The position numbers and the translations under genes were made by a program. Shown piece by piece: positions 1 to 8,754 of a stretch of 64,000 nt of DNA. The first letter of the stretch is position 1. Every line of letters begins with the position of its first letter. Under the pieces are notes generated by a model. It was not told the DNA's origin. It saw nothing but the letters and a program-made list of their open reading frames with translations, and did no database searches. The stretch is from Paenibacillus sp. PL91 (GTDB lineage Bacteria; Bacillota; Bacilli; Paenibacillales; Paenibacillaceae): contig NZ_JABBYG020000005.1 of assembly GCF_012935325.2 (NCBI RefSeq), positions 186,001 through 250,000 of the forward strand, in the 5' to 3' direction.

Positions 1-28
1 AATAAAAGAGCGTAACGACCGCATGGCA

Positions 29-54
29 AAGGCCACCTCGTCCAGGGTGGCCTT
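29..54. repeat. Hairpin outside the IS66 end
   Basis: Perfect 9-bp inverted repeat (AAGGCCACC / GGTGGCCTT) with an 8-nt loop, just outside the presumed IS66 terminus at 70. There is no T run, so it may be a stem-loop or a weak terminator of a gene left of the window. Confidence 0.35.
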
Positions 55-131
55 CGTGCTTGCCGCTTTGTAAGCGTCCCATCACGTACAACTAGCTCCA
101 TCTCCATTTAAGACCAAAAGTTTTGCGATAC

Positions 132-1685
132 CTATCCCATAACGCAACAAGTAATCGGAAGCATAGATGACCATGGCAAATAAGGCTCGAGCGCCTCTGG
201 ATTTTGTGAATCCGGAAGCTGCGGAAGCTGCTCGAACAGGTACTTTAAATATTGAAATGGAAGAAGTCTGTTTTCCTTCGCCGTCTCGATGAAGCTGTAG
301 ATCGCCGTACTTGCCTTCGCGCCGCGAGGCGTATTCGCAAATAACCAGTTCTTTCTCCCGATTACGAATGGCTTGATCGAGCGCTCACTGCGATTATTAT
401 CAATCTCGATCCTACCATCCTTCAGGAAGGTAGTCAATTTCTCCCACTGATTCAGGCTGTAAGCAATCGCTTTTCCAACCAGACTCTTCGGCAGTGTTTG
501 AGAGCGCTGTTGCTTGAGCCATACCGAATGAGCCTCCAGGATCGGAAGGCTTCGCTTCTTTCGCTCGGCATATCGTTCTTCTGGTGAAGCATCCTTCAGC
601 TCGCGCTCAATGGCGAAGAGAGCATTGCAGTAAGCCAGTCCTTGACTAGCTACCGAATCCTTGTTACCTCTCGTCGCTGGAGGGACTGCTTTCAACGCTT
701 CATCGTATTTACGCCGCGCATGTGCCCAGCATCCCACAAGAGTCACACCAGGAACCTTATGATAGCCCGCATAACTATCGACATGCAGTTACCTTTGAAC
801 CCGGATAAGAAGATTTGTGGATGCTCGCCGCCACGTGTCTTCTGGTAATCGTAGATGACCGCCGGAGCTACACCGCGTCCGGTGCGATACAGCCACAAAT
901 ACGAGGACGATTGAGCAGACTTCCCAGGCTCACGCAGCACTTGCAGCGTCGTCTCATCTGCATGAAGCACATCCTGCCTTAGCCAGATAAGCTCTCATCA
1001 CGGAGTCCAATGGCATGAGCCACTTCTGTGCACCATAGATCACTCAATTCGCCATCGTCTGACGAGTTAAAGTGTATCCAAGACGCGCGAAATGCTGCTC
1101 TTGCCGGTATAACGGCAAGCTGTCAACGTATTTCTGGCTCATAACGTAAGCCATGCTCGACGGTGATGCCAAACTTCCCGGATAAACAGGTTTTGGCATC
1201 GCAGCTGTGACGATCGGGGTTTCAATATCTTCACGTTCACAATGACGGCAGGCATACACATTTTGCATGTGACGGATGACCTTCACTTGTGGCGGTACAA
1301 CGGCAATTTCATTGCGCGTCTCTGTACTCATCTCGTGAAGGAACCCACCGCAGCACGCACATACTTGCTCGCCTTCCTCCAGTGAATAGGTGATTGTTTC
1401 TACTGGAAGCTTGGAGAGATCCTCTGTTCGCTTGCCGGATGATTTGCGCCGCTCGTAGGTAATTTGTTCAGACCGCGGCTCTTCACCAGCAGGTGCTGCA
1501 AGCATTTCGGCTTCGTTGGCCAACAGGAGTTCTAATTGATCCGGATGCGTCTGCTCGCTGGAAGCACCGAAACGCTTCTTCTGCGCCAAGCGGAACTGCT
1601 CTTCGTACCATTTAAGCTTGGCCGATTGTTCGATGATTTGTTGTTGTAGGGATTCGATGGTTGGCGTATCTGCATGTTTTTCCAT
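132..1685 (-). pseudogene. tnpC: IS66 transposase TnpC, broken
   Basis: Remnant of the large DDE transposase of IS66 elements. The N-terminal part (1044-1685) has the leucine-rich helix, the KRFGASSEQ motif and the CXXC zinc-finger region (CACCGGF, then YACRHCE). It ends where a conserved Trp (QTMANW in relatives) has become TGA near 1044. A frameshift near 970 moves into the segment with HADETTLQVL (743-970), and a second near 800 moves into the C-terminal segment with VGCWAHARRKYDEAL and DNNRSERSIKPFVIGRKNW (132-746), which carries the last catalytic Glu. All three frames together make one nearly complete transposase, so this is one dead gene and not three genes. Confidence 0.9.
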
Positions 1686-1755
1686 ACTTTACTCATTAGA
1701 CAGAAAAAAACCAATCCCTGTAAGTGCCTATGACGAAATGATTACAAAGATGTGT

Positions 1756-2022
1756 CTAATTGACGGTAACGGCATTAACCTTGGGATGGGCTTGCCGCTG
1801 GCTAAGTGAAAGACCATCCAGCAGCCAGCGAAGCTCCCTGCTGGAAATGGCTACTACTTCTTCCTTACCTGTAGGCTATTGAGATCTGCCACGTTCTAGG
1901 TGGCGATAGTAAAGCCAGAACCCATTGAGATCCCAATATAGAATTTTGAGCTTGTTGCATGCCCGGTTACAGAATACGAATAAGCCGGAGGAGAACGATT
2001 CAGACCAAAGCTTTCCTGAAAA
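1756..2022 (-). pseudogene. tnpB: IS66 accessory protein TnpB, broken
   Basis: On the minus strand, joined frames read FQESFGLN, then LFVFCNRACNKLKILYWD, NGFWLYYRHLERG and RELRWLLDGLSL, the signature of IS66 Orf2/TnpB. There is a frameshift near 1995 and an in-frame TAG at 1876-1878, exactly where relatives have Trp (RFQWP reads as RSQ-stop-P). The natural stop is at 1756-1758, about 70 bases before the tnpC start, the usual gene order. The N-terminal third is missing beyond about 2022. The segment is short but the motifs are diagnostic. Confidence 0.85.
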
Positions 2023-2402
2023 TTAGTCATTTGGAAAATGGATCGACTTGGCCGGACGACAAAGCAGTTAATCGAGCTTTCGCATGATCTTAAAGAAAGA
2101 GGAATCAGTCTGCAGATCATCACATTAGGAGTAGATACTATAGCACACCAGCGGGCAAGCTTTTTTCGCTATTATGGCTGGTTTAGCTGAAATGGAGGCA
2201 GAGACGATTCGAGAGAGAACCCAGGCCGGCTTACAAGCGGCTTGGGCTCGAGGTAGAAAAGGAGGAAGACCGCCATTGGATAAGAGCAAGGTTGAAATGG
2301 CGTTACTTCTATATGGTAGTCGGAAATATACCATAAAAGAAATAACCGAGCAGACTGGAATTTCTAAAGCAAAGTTATATCAAGTTCTCAATGCCAGGTA
2401 AT
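2023..2402 (+). pseudogene. Serine resolvase/invertase fragment with two frameshifts
   Basis: The first frame reads LVIWKMDRLGRTTKQLIELS and DLKERGISLQIITLGVDT, the end of the resolvase catalytic domain. About two extra bases near 2140 and one T lost from the run near 2161-2166 shift the frame. The reading then resumes as MAGLAEMEAETIRERTQAG with the C-terminal helix-turn-helix (KYTIKEITEQTGISKAKLYQ) and stops at 2402. The catalytic serine end is missing, cut at the IS66 junction near 2022. It resembles Tn3-type resolvases and DNA invertases and is clearly inactive. Confidence 0.85.
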
Positions 2403-2447
2403 GAATAGTTCATTATGACATGCCGATGCTTTACCATTATCGAAATA

Positions 2448-2648
2448 GGTGTTAGTAAGCGACGTCTCGGCACTGAAGTTGAAGCGCCGCTCATCCGTTT
2501 ACCGTTTGGTGAAATCTTTGGCGTATCTGGTTTGTTTGTGGCGGATAACAGTATGATTCCTACAATATCTGCGGCAAATCCGACATTAACTACGGTTGCC
2601 CTCGCAATCCGCACGGCCGATCATATTTTGCAACAACGACAAGCTTGA
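2448..2648 (+). pseudogene. C-terminal remnant of a GMC oxidoreductase
   Basis: The frame encodes RRLGTEVE, then IFGVSGLFVADNSMIPT and ANPTLTTVALAIRTADHIL. This is the conserved C-terminal block of glucose-methanol-choline (GMC) flavoprotein oxidoreductases, including the active-site Asn-Pro region. Only about 65 of the roughly 500 residues expected for the family are present, with no FAD-binding N-terminus upstream. It is a leftover at the border of the mobile-element scar. An open frame begins at 2415, but its first dozen residues do not resemble the family. Confidence 0.75.
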
Positions 2649-2663
2649 GTTAAATTAATCGAT

Positions 2664-2698
2664 AAACCGCCAGGTTGAAATTCCCCGACGGTTTTTTT
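2664..2698. terminator. Intrinsic terminator between converging ends
   Basis: AAACCG pairs with CGGTTT around a long loop, followed on the plus strand by eight T. It lies between the GMC remnant and the convergent AraC gene and abuts the AraC stop codon. Confidence 0.5.
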
Positions 2699-3576
2699 TA
2701 TTTATGTTTGCGGTAGAAAGATGGTTTGACACCGTCTATTTTCTTAAAAGCTTTGCTGAATGACTGAATATCGGAGTATCCAAATTTTTCGGCAATTACA
2801 GTCAAAGATTCCGTAGTGAACTGAATTATCTCTTTCGCTTTTTCAATTCGTAACATCTGGTGATATTGTATCGGACTCATACCGAATGTTTTTTTAAACA
2901 AATGAATTAAATAAAACTTGCTTATTCCTGAGATGTGAACGAGCTCGTCCACTGTCACCTTTTGATCGATATGATGTTTCAAGTAGTTGCGAATTTTAAC
3001 CAATTCATCCATGTTGGTAACCAGATGAGGATTCTGGTTCCAATAATTCTCGCGAAGGAGATGGATAAACAGTTGAATGAACATACCCTTCACATTGGTC
3101 TCGTAATAAGGCAGCTTCATTTGGAATTCATTAATAATTTCAAATAGCATATTCTCGATAATAATAGGATTTCGAAGCCTCAGGTGGCTCGCAATCTTAA
3201 GCGAATTACTATCCAAGACGTCTTCGCGGAACCACATCATTTCCTCCTCAGAAATCTCCTCCAACGGTTTAAAAGAAATTTTTACATCAGGACTGTCTTC
3301 CTTAAATATCAAATCAAAATGCAAATGTGGTTGCCGACATATTCCGGTACCTATTTTCATAATGGAATGCGGTTGTTTCGGTCGAAATAGAAATAAATCC
3401 CCAGGTTCTCCTTCATAAGTTTGATTTTCGATGGTTACTTTTACCCTTCCTTCTTTTACATAAAGAAGCTCGTAATCAAATAGCACTCGTTCTTGCAAGT
3501 GCCATTGTGACGGAACTGTACTGTCCATTGCCACACGAATATATGGAGAAAGCTTTTGAAACAACATTCGGGTCAC
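2698..3576 (-). CDS. AraC-family transcriptional regulator with cupin sensor domain
   Basis: The 292-residue protein has an N-terminal AraC-type cupin fold (about 15-160, with QTYEGEPGDLFLFRPKQPHS) for ligand sensing. The C-terminal double helix-turn-helix spans about 190-290 (VDELVHISGISKFYLIHLFKKTFGMSP, then SDIQSFSKAFKK), with the usual PXXY ending. It is divergent from the binding-protein gene at 3891 across a 300-bp promoter region, so it is the likely activator of that sugar-import operon, responding to sucrose or a short fructan. The start is supported by a GGAGG-type site (GTCACCTCCGAG on the plus strand). Ligand specificity is inferred from the neighbours only. Confidence 0.88.
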   Translation of the reverse strand: MTRMLFQKLSPYIRVAMDSTVPSQWHLQERVLFDYELLYVKEGRVKVTIENQTYEGEPGDLFLFRPKQPHSIMKIGTGICRQPHLHFDLIFKEDSPDVKISFKPLEEISEEEMMWFREDVLDSNSLKIASHLRLRNPIIIENMLFEIINEFQMKLPYYETNVKGMFIQLFIHLLRENYWNQNPHLVTNMDELVKIRNYLKHHIDQKVTVDELVHISGISKFYLIHLFKKTFGMSPIQYHQMLRIEKAKEIIQFTTESLTVIAEKFGYSDIQSFSKAFKKIDGVKPSFYRKHK

Positions 3577-3670
3577 CTCCGAGAGAAAAATAAATAAAAA
3601 GCAATATATGATAAGTATTGAAAAATTATAGCCAAGGACTTTTAACTTATATTAATATACAATGAATTCG

Positions 3671-3697
3671 TGGAAAGCGCTACCATTAGCGTTTCCA
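3671..3697. promoter_or_regulatory. Palindromic operator / cre-like site
   Basis: The site is a near-perfect dyad: GGAAAGCGCTA and TAGCGTTTCC around CCAT, with one bulged base. GGAAAGCGCTACCA (3672-3685) matches 13 of 14 positions of the CcpA consensus TGNAANCGNTNNCA, which suggests catabolite control. A second inverted pair (ACAATAC 3715-3721, GTATTGT 3736-3742) lies downstream and could be an AraC site or promoter element. Both sit between the divergent AraC gene and the binding-protein operon. Confidence 0.5.
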
Positions 3698-3792
3698 ACA
3701 TCATCAATACTTTAACAATACAGAACAACTTATTTGTATTGTATAAGCAGATGATGGAAAGGCATGAATATTATAGGAGGTAAAAACACTGA

Positions 3793-3864
3793 ATGTATCC
3801 GCTGGGTGGATTGCCAATGATCAGGTTGTGTGCTGAAAATCGACAACTGTTGTGGGATCGATAA
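3793..3864 (+). CDS. Possible 23-residue leader peptide
   Basis: ATG at 3793 follows an AGGAGG at 3776-3781 with a rather long 11-12 nt gap and reads MYPLGGLPMIRLCAENRQLL before stopping at 3862-3864. It lies in the 5' leader of the binding-protein mRNA, and its stop is 26 nt before the ATG at 3891. The AGGAGG is the strongest such site in this leader. It could be a regulatory leader peptide or a relic. No homology is recognised. Confidence 0.25.
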   Translation: MYPLGGLPMIRLCAENRQLLWDR

Positions 3865-3890
3865 TACAAAATATAAAGGGGATGTTAGGT

Positions 3891-5255
3891 ATGGCTTATC
3901 AGAAAAAAATGGGTTTGATAGCTTTAGTTATCATGATGCTGATAATAGCAGTATTGTCGGGATGTACAGGCGGAAATGAAAAAGTAAACAATACGGCAGG
4001 AAACAAAGAAGGCTCTGCGGGTAAGCAAAAGGACAAGTCCCTTACTGTGCTCGTGGAAGGTGGAAGTCCCGCTTTTAAAGTGGCCACAGCTACAGCAGAA
4101 GAATTCAAGACTGAAACGGGGTACGAAGTTAAGATAGAAGCTGTTCCTTATATCGGCGTTTTTGACAAGCTCAACGCGGAATTAAAAGCAAAAACGGGTT
4201 CTTACGATGCTGCGATAATCGACATTCTGTGGTTTCCTGCATTAGCGAGTGGCTTAGAGCCAATGGACGACCTGTTTACAGATGAAGTGAAGAACGATTT
4301 GTATCCTAACTTGATCGATGGCGGAAAAGTAGACGACAAAATTCTCGGCATGCCGGTGTGGACTAACTCCAAAACCATGTTATACCGCAAAGACCTTTTT
4401 GAAGATGCGAAAGAAAAAGAAGCTTTCCAAAAGGAATACGGTTATGAACTGAAGGTGCCTACCAACTGGCAGGAGTATCGTGACACAGCTAAATTCTTCA
4501 CGCGCGATACGGACAACAATGGCGAGATGGATATGTATGGTACAGGTGTATTAGGTAAAAATAACGGTGATTCCGTTGCGAGCTGGCTGGATCATGCTTT
4601 GCAAGCCGGAGCAGACCAACTCATAGTCGGTGAAGACGGTAAATCAAATGTAAACACAAAACCGTACGTAGATGCTTTGGATTTCATCACTAAGGTTTTG
4701 AGAGAAGATAAATCGGCACCAGAAGGCGCTTTGAATATGGCTTCTGACGAAATTGCCGAGTTGTTCTGGAATGGCAAGATGGCAATGATGCTGGAATGGG
4801 GACATTTCTTCGTCCCGTCTAACGATCCTGCCAAATCGAAAGTAGCAGGAAAAGTAGCGACTGCGCCGATGATCGGCGGTGATGCCGGAGTTGGTGTTGT
4901 ACCTGGTCCATGGTATCAAGTTATCCCAGCCTCCTCCAAGCAAAAAGACATCGCTAAAGAATACATTAAATTCCTTTACGATCGCAATGACCAATACTTG
5001 GCTGCAATTGGTGTAGCCGCTCGTAAGTCTATCCTCGAAACTAGCGGACAGAAACCTGAGTACGCTCATCTGCTTTCGCTTGGTGAGACTTTGGCAGCGA
5101 AGCAAACTAAGAACCGCCCTGTACTTGAGCACTGGAACGAGATTGAAAGCGAAGCGCTGATTCCTGCTGTGCAAGCAGCTTTGTCGGGCAAGAAGACACC
5201 TCAAGAAGCACTGGATGAAGCAGCTGAGATCATTAACGAAATTCAAGGACAGTAA
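3891..5255 (+). CDS. Sugar ABC transporter substrate-binding lipoprotein
   Basis: Extracellular solute-binding protein family 1 lipoprotein. A hydrophobic signal sequence (LIALVIMMLIIAVL) ends in the lipobox LSGC, and the mature protein begins at that Cys. The rest has the family-1 fold of maltose and multiple-sugar binders, with W-rich ligand-contact segments (ILWFPALASG, MLEWGHFFVPSN, PGPWYQV). I chose ATG 3891 because AAAGGGG lies 9 nt upstream; an upstream GTG at 3852 would add 13 residues before the basic n-region. It is followed by a strong hairpin and two permease genes, so it delivers sugar to that permease pair. Fructan or sucrose specificity is inferred from the downstream PfkB kinase and GH32 remnant. 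Confidence 0.9.
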   Translation: MAYQKKMGLIALVIMMLIIAVLSGCTGGNEKVNNTAGNKEGSAGKQKDKSLTVLVEGGSPAFKVATATAEEFKTETGYEVKIEAVPYIGVFDKLNAELKAKTGSYDAAIIDILWFPALASGLEPMDDLFTDEVKNDLYPNLIDGGKVDDKILGMPVWTNSKTMLYRKDLFEDAKEKEAFQKEYGYELKVPTNWQEYRDTAKFFTRDTDNNGEMDMYGTGVLGKNNGDSVASWLDHALQAGADQLIVGEDGKSNVNTKPYVDALDFITKVLREDKSAPEGALNMASDEIAELFWNGKMAMMLEWGHFFVPSNDPAKSKVAGKVATAPMIGGDAGVGVVPGPWYQVIPASSKQKDIAKEYIKFLYDRNDQYLAAIGVAARKSILETSGQKPEYAHLLSLGETLAAKQTKNRPVLEHWNEIESEALIPAVQAALSGKKTPQEALDEAAEIINEIQGQ

Positions 5256-5270
5256 AATTTATGTTTTGAG

Positions 5271-5296
5271 CGGAGGATAGGCGCGCCTATCCTCCG
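5271..5296. repeat. Perfect 26-nt hairpin after the binding-protein gene
   Basis: CGGAGGATAGGCG pairs perfectly with CGCCTATCCTCCG. There is no long T run, and the downstream permease keeps its own ribosome binding site. It is more likely an mRNA 3'-end protector or partial attenuator than a full terminator, which would favour high binding-protein levels relative to permeases. Confidence 0.7.
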
Positions 5297-5329
5297 TTTC
5301 ATCTATCGAAATGAAAAGGATGTGACTCT

Positions 5330-6208
5330 ATGACGAAGAGTGATCGGAGAACAGCTCTATTGTTCTTTTTACCTGCTGCCGTTTTTATGGTTCTATTTTT
5401 CGTTTATCCCATGTTTCTTCTGGCAAGAGACAGTCTGTTCGATTCCAAAACCGGTACACAATTTGTCGGCGCAGAAAATTACGTCACTGCTTTAACTTCA
5501 GCCCGTTTCTATCACTCCCTTTACAATACTATCGTTTTTGTAATTGGAGCGGTGTCGGTCGAGCTCGTGCTCGGATTAATTCTGGCGCTGCTGTTAAGCA
5601 CGGGTTTCAAAGGCAGTCATTTTGCGCGTACGTTATTTTTAAGTCCACTCATGATTGCACCGCTTGTTTGCGGATTAATTTGGAAGTTCATGCTCAACGA
5701 TCAATTCGGAATTCTTAATTCCTTTCTTTTCAAGATGGGTATCATTGATAGCCCGCAGAGCATCTTGTGGTTATCAGACGAAAGATTTGCGCTTCTGTCC
5801 TGCATGATAGCAGATATCTGGCTGACTACGCCGTTTATGATGCTGATCCTGCTGGCAGGCATACAAGGCATACCCGAAAGTCTGTACGAAGCAGCGCACA
5901 TTGACGGAGCGAATAAGAGCCAATGTTTCTGGCGTATTACACTGCCTTGTCTTCGTCCGGTCATCGTCGTCGCCGTCCTGATAAGAATGATTGATGCGGC
6001 ACGCTCGTTTGATATCATTTGGGTGTTGACCCAAGGCGGCCCTAACTTCTCCTCTTCCCTTCTGAGCACGATGATCTATAACACGATGGCTCGTTATAAT
6101 CAGGTTGGATATTCCAGTGCGCTTGCCATATTATTTATGGTCGCGTTAATGTCAATTTGCGGGTTTTTCATGATGCGGTTGTGGAATCCGAACAAGAAAG
6201 CAGTATGA
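5330..6208 (+). CDS. Sugar ABC transporter permease (MalF type)
   Basis: Inner-membrane permease of 292 residues with about six transmembrane helices, the first at residues 10-32 (ALLFFLPAAVFMVLFFVYPMF). The cytoplasmic EAA loop near 190-210 (EAAHIDGANKSQCFWRITLP) contacts the ATPase. It belongs to the MalF/UgpA group of carbohydrate permeases. It is the second gene of the operon, with AAAAGGATG upstream, and is followed after 16 bp by its partner permease. No ATPase gene is present in the operon, so a shared MsmK-type ATPase encoded elsewhere is expected. Confidence 0.92.
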   Translation: MTKSDRRTALLFFLPAAVFMVLFFVYPMFLLARDSLFDSKTGTQFVGAENYVTALTSARFYHSLYNTIVFVIGAVSVELVLGLILALLLSTGFKGSHFARTLFLSPLMIAPLVCGLIWKFMLNDQFGILNSFLFKMGIIDSPQSILWLSDERFALLSCMIADIWLTTPFMMLILLAGIQGIPESLYEAAHIDGANKSQCFWRITLPCLRPVIVVAVLIRMIDAARSFDIIWVLTQGGPNFSSSLLSTMIYNTMARYNQVGYSSALAILFMVALMSICGFFMMRLWNPNKKAV

Positions 6209-6224
6209 CACAGGGGGTTATCAA

Positions 6225-7067
6225 ATGACTACGTTCACCAAACAAAGATTAACGGTAAGCTCCATGGTAATCATGCTTTTAACGGGATTGTTTGTGCTTG
6301 CCTTCTTATTTCCTTACGTTTATTTAATCATGACTTCCCTGAAAGAATCAGCTGAAGTTATTTCATCTACCCCGACCTTAATTCCTACCGTATTCACTTT
6401 GGAAAATTACCGTACGATGTTTGATTTACTTCCGATTGCAAAATATTTTGGCAACAGCTTTTTTACCGCAATTTCCAGTACCGTTATAAGTGTATTTCTC
6501 GGATCGCTCGCCGCATACGGCCTGTCCCGGTTTTCATCCCGTTTGGGTAATATGTTTTTATTGCTGACCCTCGGCGTGCGGATGGTGCCTTTAATCAGCG
6601 TGGCGGTTCCGATGTACGGAATAATAAACCAGTTGGGCCTATACGATACGAAATTCGCGTTGATCCTTGTGTATACAAGCATTAACATTCCATTCGTGAT
6701 TTGGATGATGATCGGATTTTTTGACGGATTGCCAAAGGAGCTGGACGAGTCGGCTCGCGTGGATGGCTGCAGCAGGCTGGGTGCGTTTATAAAGATCATT
6801 CTGCCCATTTCCCTGCCAGGCTTGGCAACAACCTCCATCTTTTGTTATATGCTTTCGTGGAACGATTTTTTGATGGCATTGATGATGACCAGTACATCTG
6901 CTAAAACGATGCCTGTCGGTCTTTCCGAATTTTTGGGCGCGTATAATCTTGATTTAGGGCCTATGACGGCCGCGGCTGTCTGTTTCAGTTTACCGGTTAT
7001 GATTTTCTCCATAATGATTCAAAAGTATATTGTAAGTGGCATGACGATGGGAGCAGTAAAGGAATGA
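6225..7067 (+). CDS. Sugar ABC transporter permease (MalG type)
   Basis: Second permease subunit, 280 residues and six transmembrane helices, of the MalG/UgpE group. The EAA loop reads ESARVDGCSRLGAFIKIILP at about 165-185. The typical ending (YIVSGMTMGAVKE) is the signature of carbohydrate MalG-type proteins. An AGGGGG site precedes the ATG. Its stop overlaps an upstream ATG of the kinase frame at 7064, so the kinase is probably translated in the same operon. It pairs with the permease at 5330 and the lipoprotein at 3891 as one importer. Confidence 0.92.
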   Translation: MTTFTKQRLTVSSMVIMLLTGLFVLAFLFPYVYLIMTSLKESAEVISSTPTLIPTVFTLENYRTMFDLLPIAKYFGNSFFTAISSTVISVFLGSLAAYGLSRFSSRLGNMFLLLTLGVRMVPLISVAVPMYGIINQLGLYDTKFALILVYTSINIPFVIWMMIGFFDGLPKELDESARVDGCSRLGAFIKIILPISLPGLATTSIFCYMLSWNDFLMALMMTSTSAKTMPVGLSEFLGAYNLDLGPMTAAAVCFSLPVMIFSIMIQKYIVSGMTMGAVKE

Positions 7068-7117
7068 GTGAAATGCCGGCTTCCTATATGCCGCATGGAA
7101 ATAAGGAGGCGAACTCC

Positions 7118-8098
7118 ATGTATGATGTTGTGGCACTAGGTGAATTATTAATTGACTTTACCCCTGACGGTTTGTCCGAGAAGGGCAACATTTTGTTCGA
7201 AAGGAATCCGGGCGGCGCACCCGCTAATGTTTTAGCCGTTTTATCTAAGTTTGGTAAAAAGACGGCGTTTATAGGCAAAGTGGGGCATGACCAATTCGGG
7301 TACTTCTTGGAGGAAACACTCTGGAATAATCGGATAGAATCGAGTGGTCTGGTGTTTGCTGAAAACGTAAATACGACACTGGCATTTGTTCATTTAAAAG
7401 AAGATGGAGACCGTTCGTTCAGCTTTTACCGAAAACCTGGGGCAGATCTTATGCTAGAGGAGAATGAAGTGAATTATGATCTAATCAGAAAAGGTCGGGT
7501 GTTTCATTTCGGTTCGGTTTCGTTGACGGGCGAACCTTTTAGGACGGCGACAATGAAAGCAGTTAAATTTGCAAAACAACAAGGGTTGTTAATATCTTAC
7601 GATCCGAATTTAAGAGAACCGTTATGGGATTCACTGGACGAAGCCAAAATCATCATTTCAGAGGGCTTGCATTACGCTGATGTGCTAAAAGTATCGGAAG
7701 AAGAGCTTCATTTTTTGACAGACAGTATGGATTTGGATGAAGGAACGAAATGGATATCGGATAAATACGGCATTTCTGTCATTTTTGTCACCCTTGGTAA
7801 CAAAGGCTGTTTTTACAGATTGCGCGGGGATGTGGGCAGTATCCCTGCCTATCGAGTTAAAGCGATTGATGCAACGGGGGCCGGCGACGCTTTTTTCGGA
7901 TCAATTTTATTTCACTTATTGGAAAATTATATGAAATTAGAGCAACTTACTATTTTAGATATTGAAAAATTCGTACAGTTTGCAAACGCTGCAGGAGCTT
8001 TAACTACGATGAGAAAAGGAGCGATCCCGGCGATACCGAATCTGGAACAGGTTAAATTGTTTATGATGACAGGCTTTATAGAGACGAGTAATCAATAG
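7118..8098 (+). CDS. PfkB-family carbohydrate kinase, probable fructokinase
   Basis: Cytoplasmic sugar kinase of the ribokinase/PfkB family. The N-terminal block VALGELLIDF, the sugar-binding NPGGAPANVLAVLSKFG and the C-terminal ATP/anion-hole motif DATGAGDAFFG with its catalytic Asp are all intact. Length (326 residues from this start) and sequence resemble bacterial fructokinases that make fructose 6-phosphate. I chose ATG 7118 because AAGGAGG lies just upstream and the conserved fold starts there. A longer frame from ATG 7064 would add 18 unrelated residues. Position after a sugar importer and before a GH32 remnant fits phosphorylation of fructose released from imported sucrose or short fructans. 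Confidence 0.9.
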   Translation: MYDVVALGELLIDFTPDGLSEKGNILFERNPGGAPANVLAVLSKFGKKTAFIGKVGHDQFGYFLEETLWNNRIESSGLVFAENVNTTLAFVHLKEDGDRSFSFYRKPGADLMLEENEVNYDLIRKGRVFHFGSVSLTGEPFRTATMKAVKFAKQQGLLISYDPNLREPLWDSLDEAKIIISEGLHYADVLKVSEEELHFLTDSMDLDEGTKWISDKYGISVIFVTLGNKGCFYRLRGDVGSIPAYRVKAIDATGAGDAFFGSILFHLLENYMKLEQLTILDIEKFVQFANAAGALTTMRKGAIPAIPNLEQVKLFMMTGFIETSNQ

Positions 8099-8100
8099 AA

Positions 8101-8751
8101 ATGAAAGGAAGAAGAATTATCATTGCTTGGCTAAATGAATGTGATTGGATGCCTTGGTTCAAAAACTTCGGACCAACCGGGAAAAACCATTGGTGTGGGG
8201 CCATGTCGGCTCCAAGGACCGTGGAGCTGGACGCCGGCGGAAGGTTGAAGTTTAAGCCGGTCGAGGAATTGAAAGTGCTCCGGAGGGAGCATTACCGTTT
8301 AGAAAATACAGCCATTACTCCAGGAACCGCTGTACTGCCCAAATATGTCGGCAGCGACTGTTTGGAGACCAAGGCAGAAATCCAACTGGAGGGAAGTAAG
8401 GCTGAAGAGATCGGCCTTGTTTCGGATGGGACGCAACAAACGATTCTTTCCTATAATCTACAATCGAAGGAGCTTCGTTTTAACCGCAATCACTCTGACG
8501 GGTGGAGTGAAGGCATTCAATCGACCAAACTGGAAACATTGGACGATAAAACGTTGAAGCTTCATATCTTTATTGACACATGTGTTATAGAGGTATATAC
8601 GGACGATTACCGTACGGCAGTAACCAATAATATCTATCCGGATCCAGCAAGCATAAACATGGATGTATTTGCAACTGGGGATCAGGCCAATCTGATTTCA
8701 ATCGATATCTGGAAATTGTGCCCTGCGCAGGGAAGGGATAGGAACAGTTAG
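8101..8751 (+). pseudogene. GH32 beta-fructosidase, C-terminal fragment
   Basis: The 216 residues match only the end of a GH32 enzyme: the last propeller strand (GRRIIIAWLNECDWMPWFKNF, then HWCGAMSAPRTVEL and KPVEEL) and the C-terminal beta-sandwich (HIFIDTCVIEVYTDD, relative of LHLFVDQSSVEVFASD in the intact copy at 19501). The WMNDPNG nucleophile, RDP and EC catalytic motifs are missing, so it cannot hydrolyse fructans. There is no good ribosome binding site, and the frame starts 3 bp after the kinase stop. I read it as a deletion remnant of a sucrose-6-phosphate hydrolase or fructanase gene that once followed the kinase. Confidence 0.85.
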
Positions 8752-8754
8752 AAA

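Larger units (their letters stand above)
70..2022 (-). mobile_element. Decayed, truncated IS66-family insertion sequence
   Basis: The left boundary is set at GTAAGCGTCCCATC (from 70), which fits the GTAAGCG-type termini known for IS66 elements. Inside, read on the minus strand, lie remnants of tnpB (1756-2022) and tnpC (132-1685). The first gene (tnpA/orf1), the start of tnpB and the second terminal repeat are missing. The sequence changes abruptly near 2022 into a plus-strand serine recombinase, so the element was cut by a second rearrangement. Several nonsense codons and frameshifts show it can no longer transpose by itself. The right edge is approximate. Confidence 0.75.

Noticed and set aside
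1896..2123. 75-codon minus-strand frame across the IS66-resolvase junction
   Set aside because: Its first half is antisense to the resolvase and its second half is the wrong frame of tnpB except for a few codons; not a gene.
4644..5246. 200-codon minus-strand frame under the binding-protein gene
   Set aside because: Antisense to a clear lipoprotein gene, Cys/Phe-rich, no ribosome site or motif.
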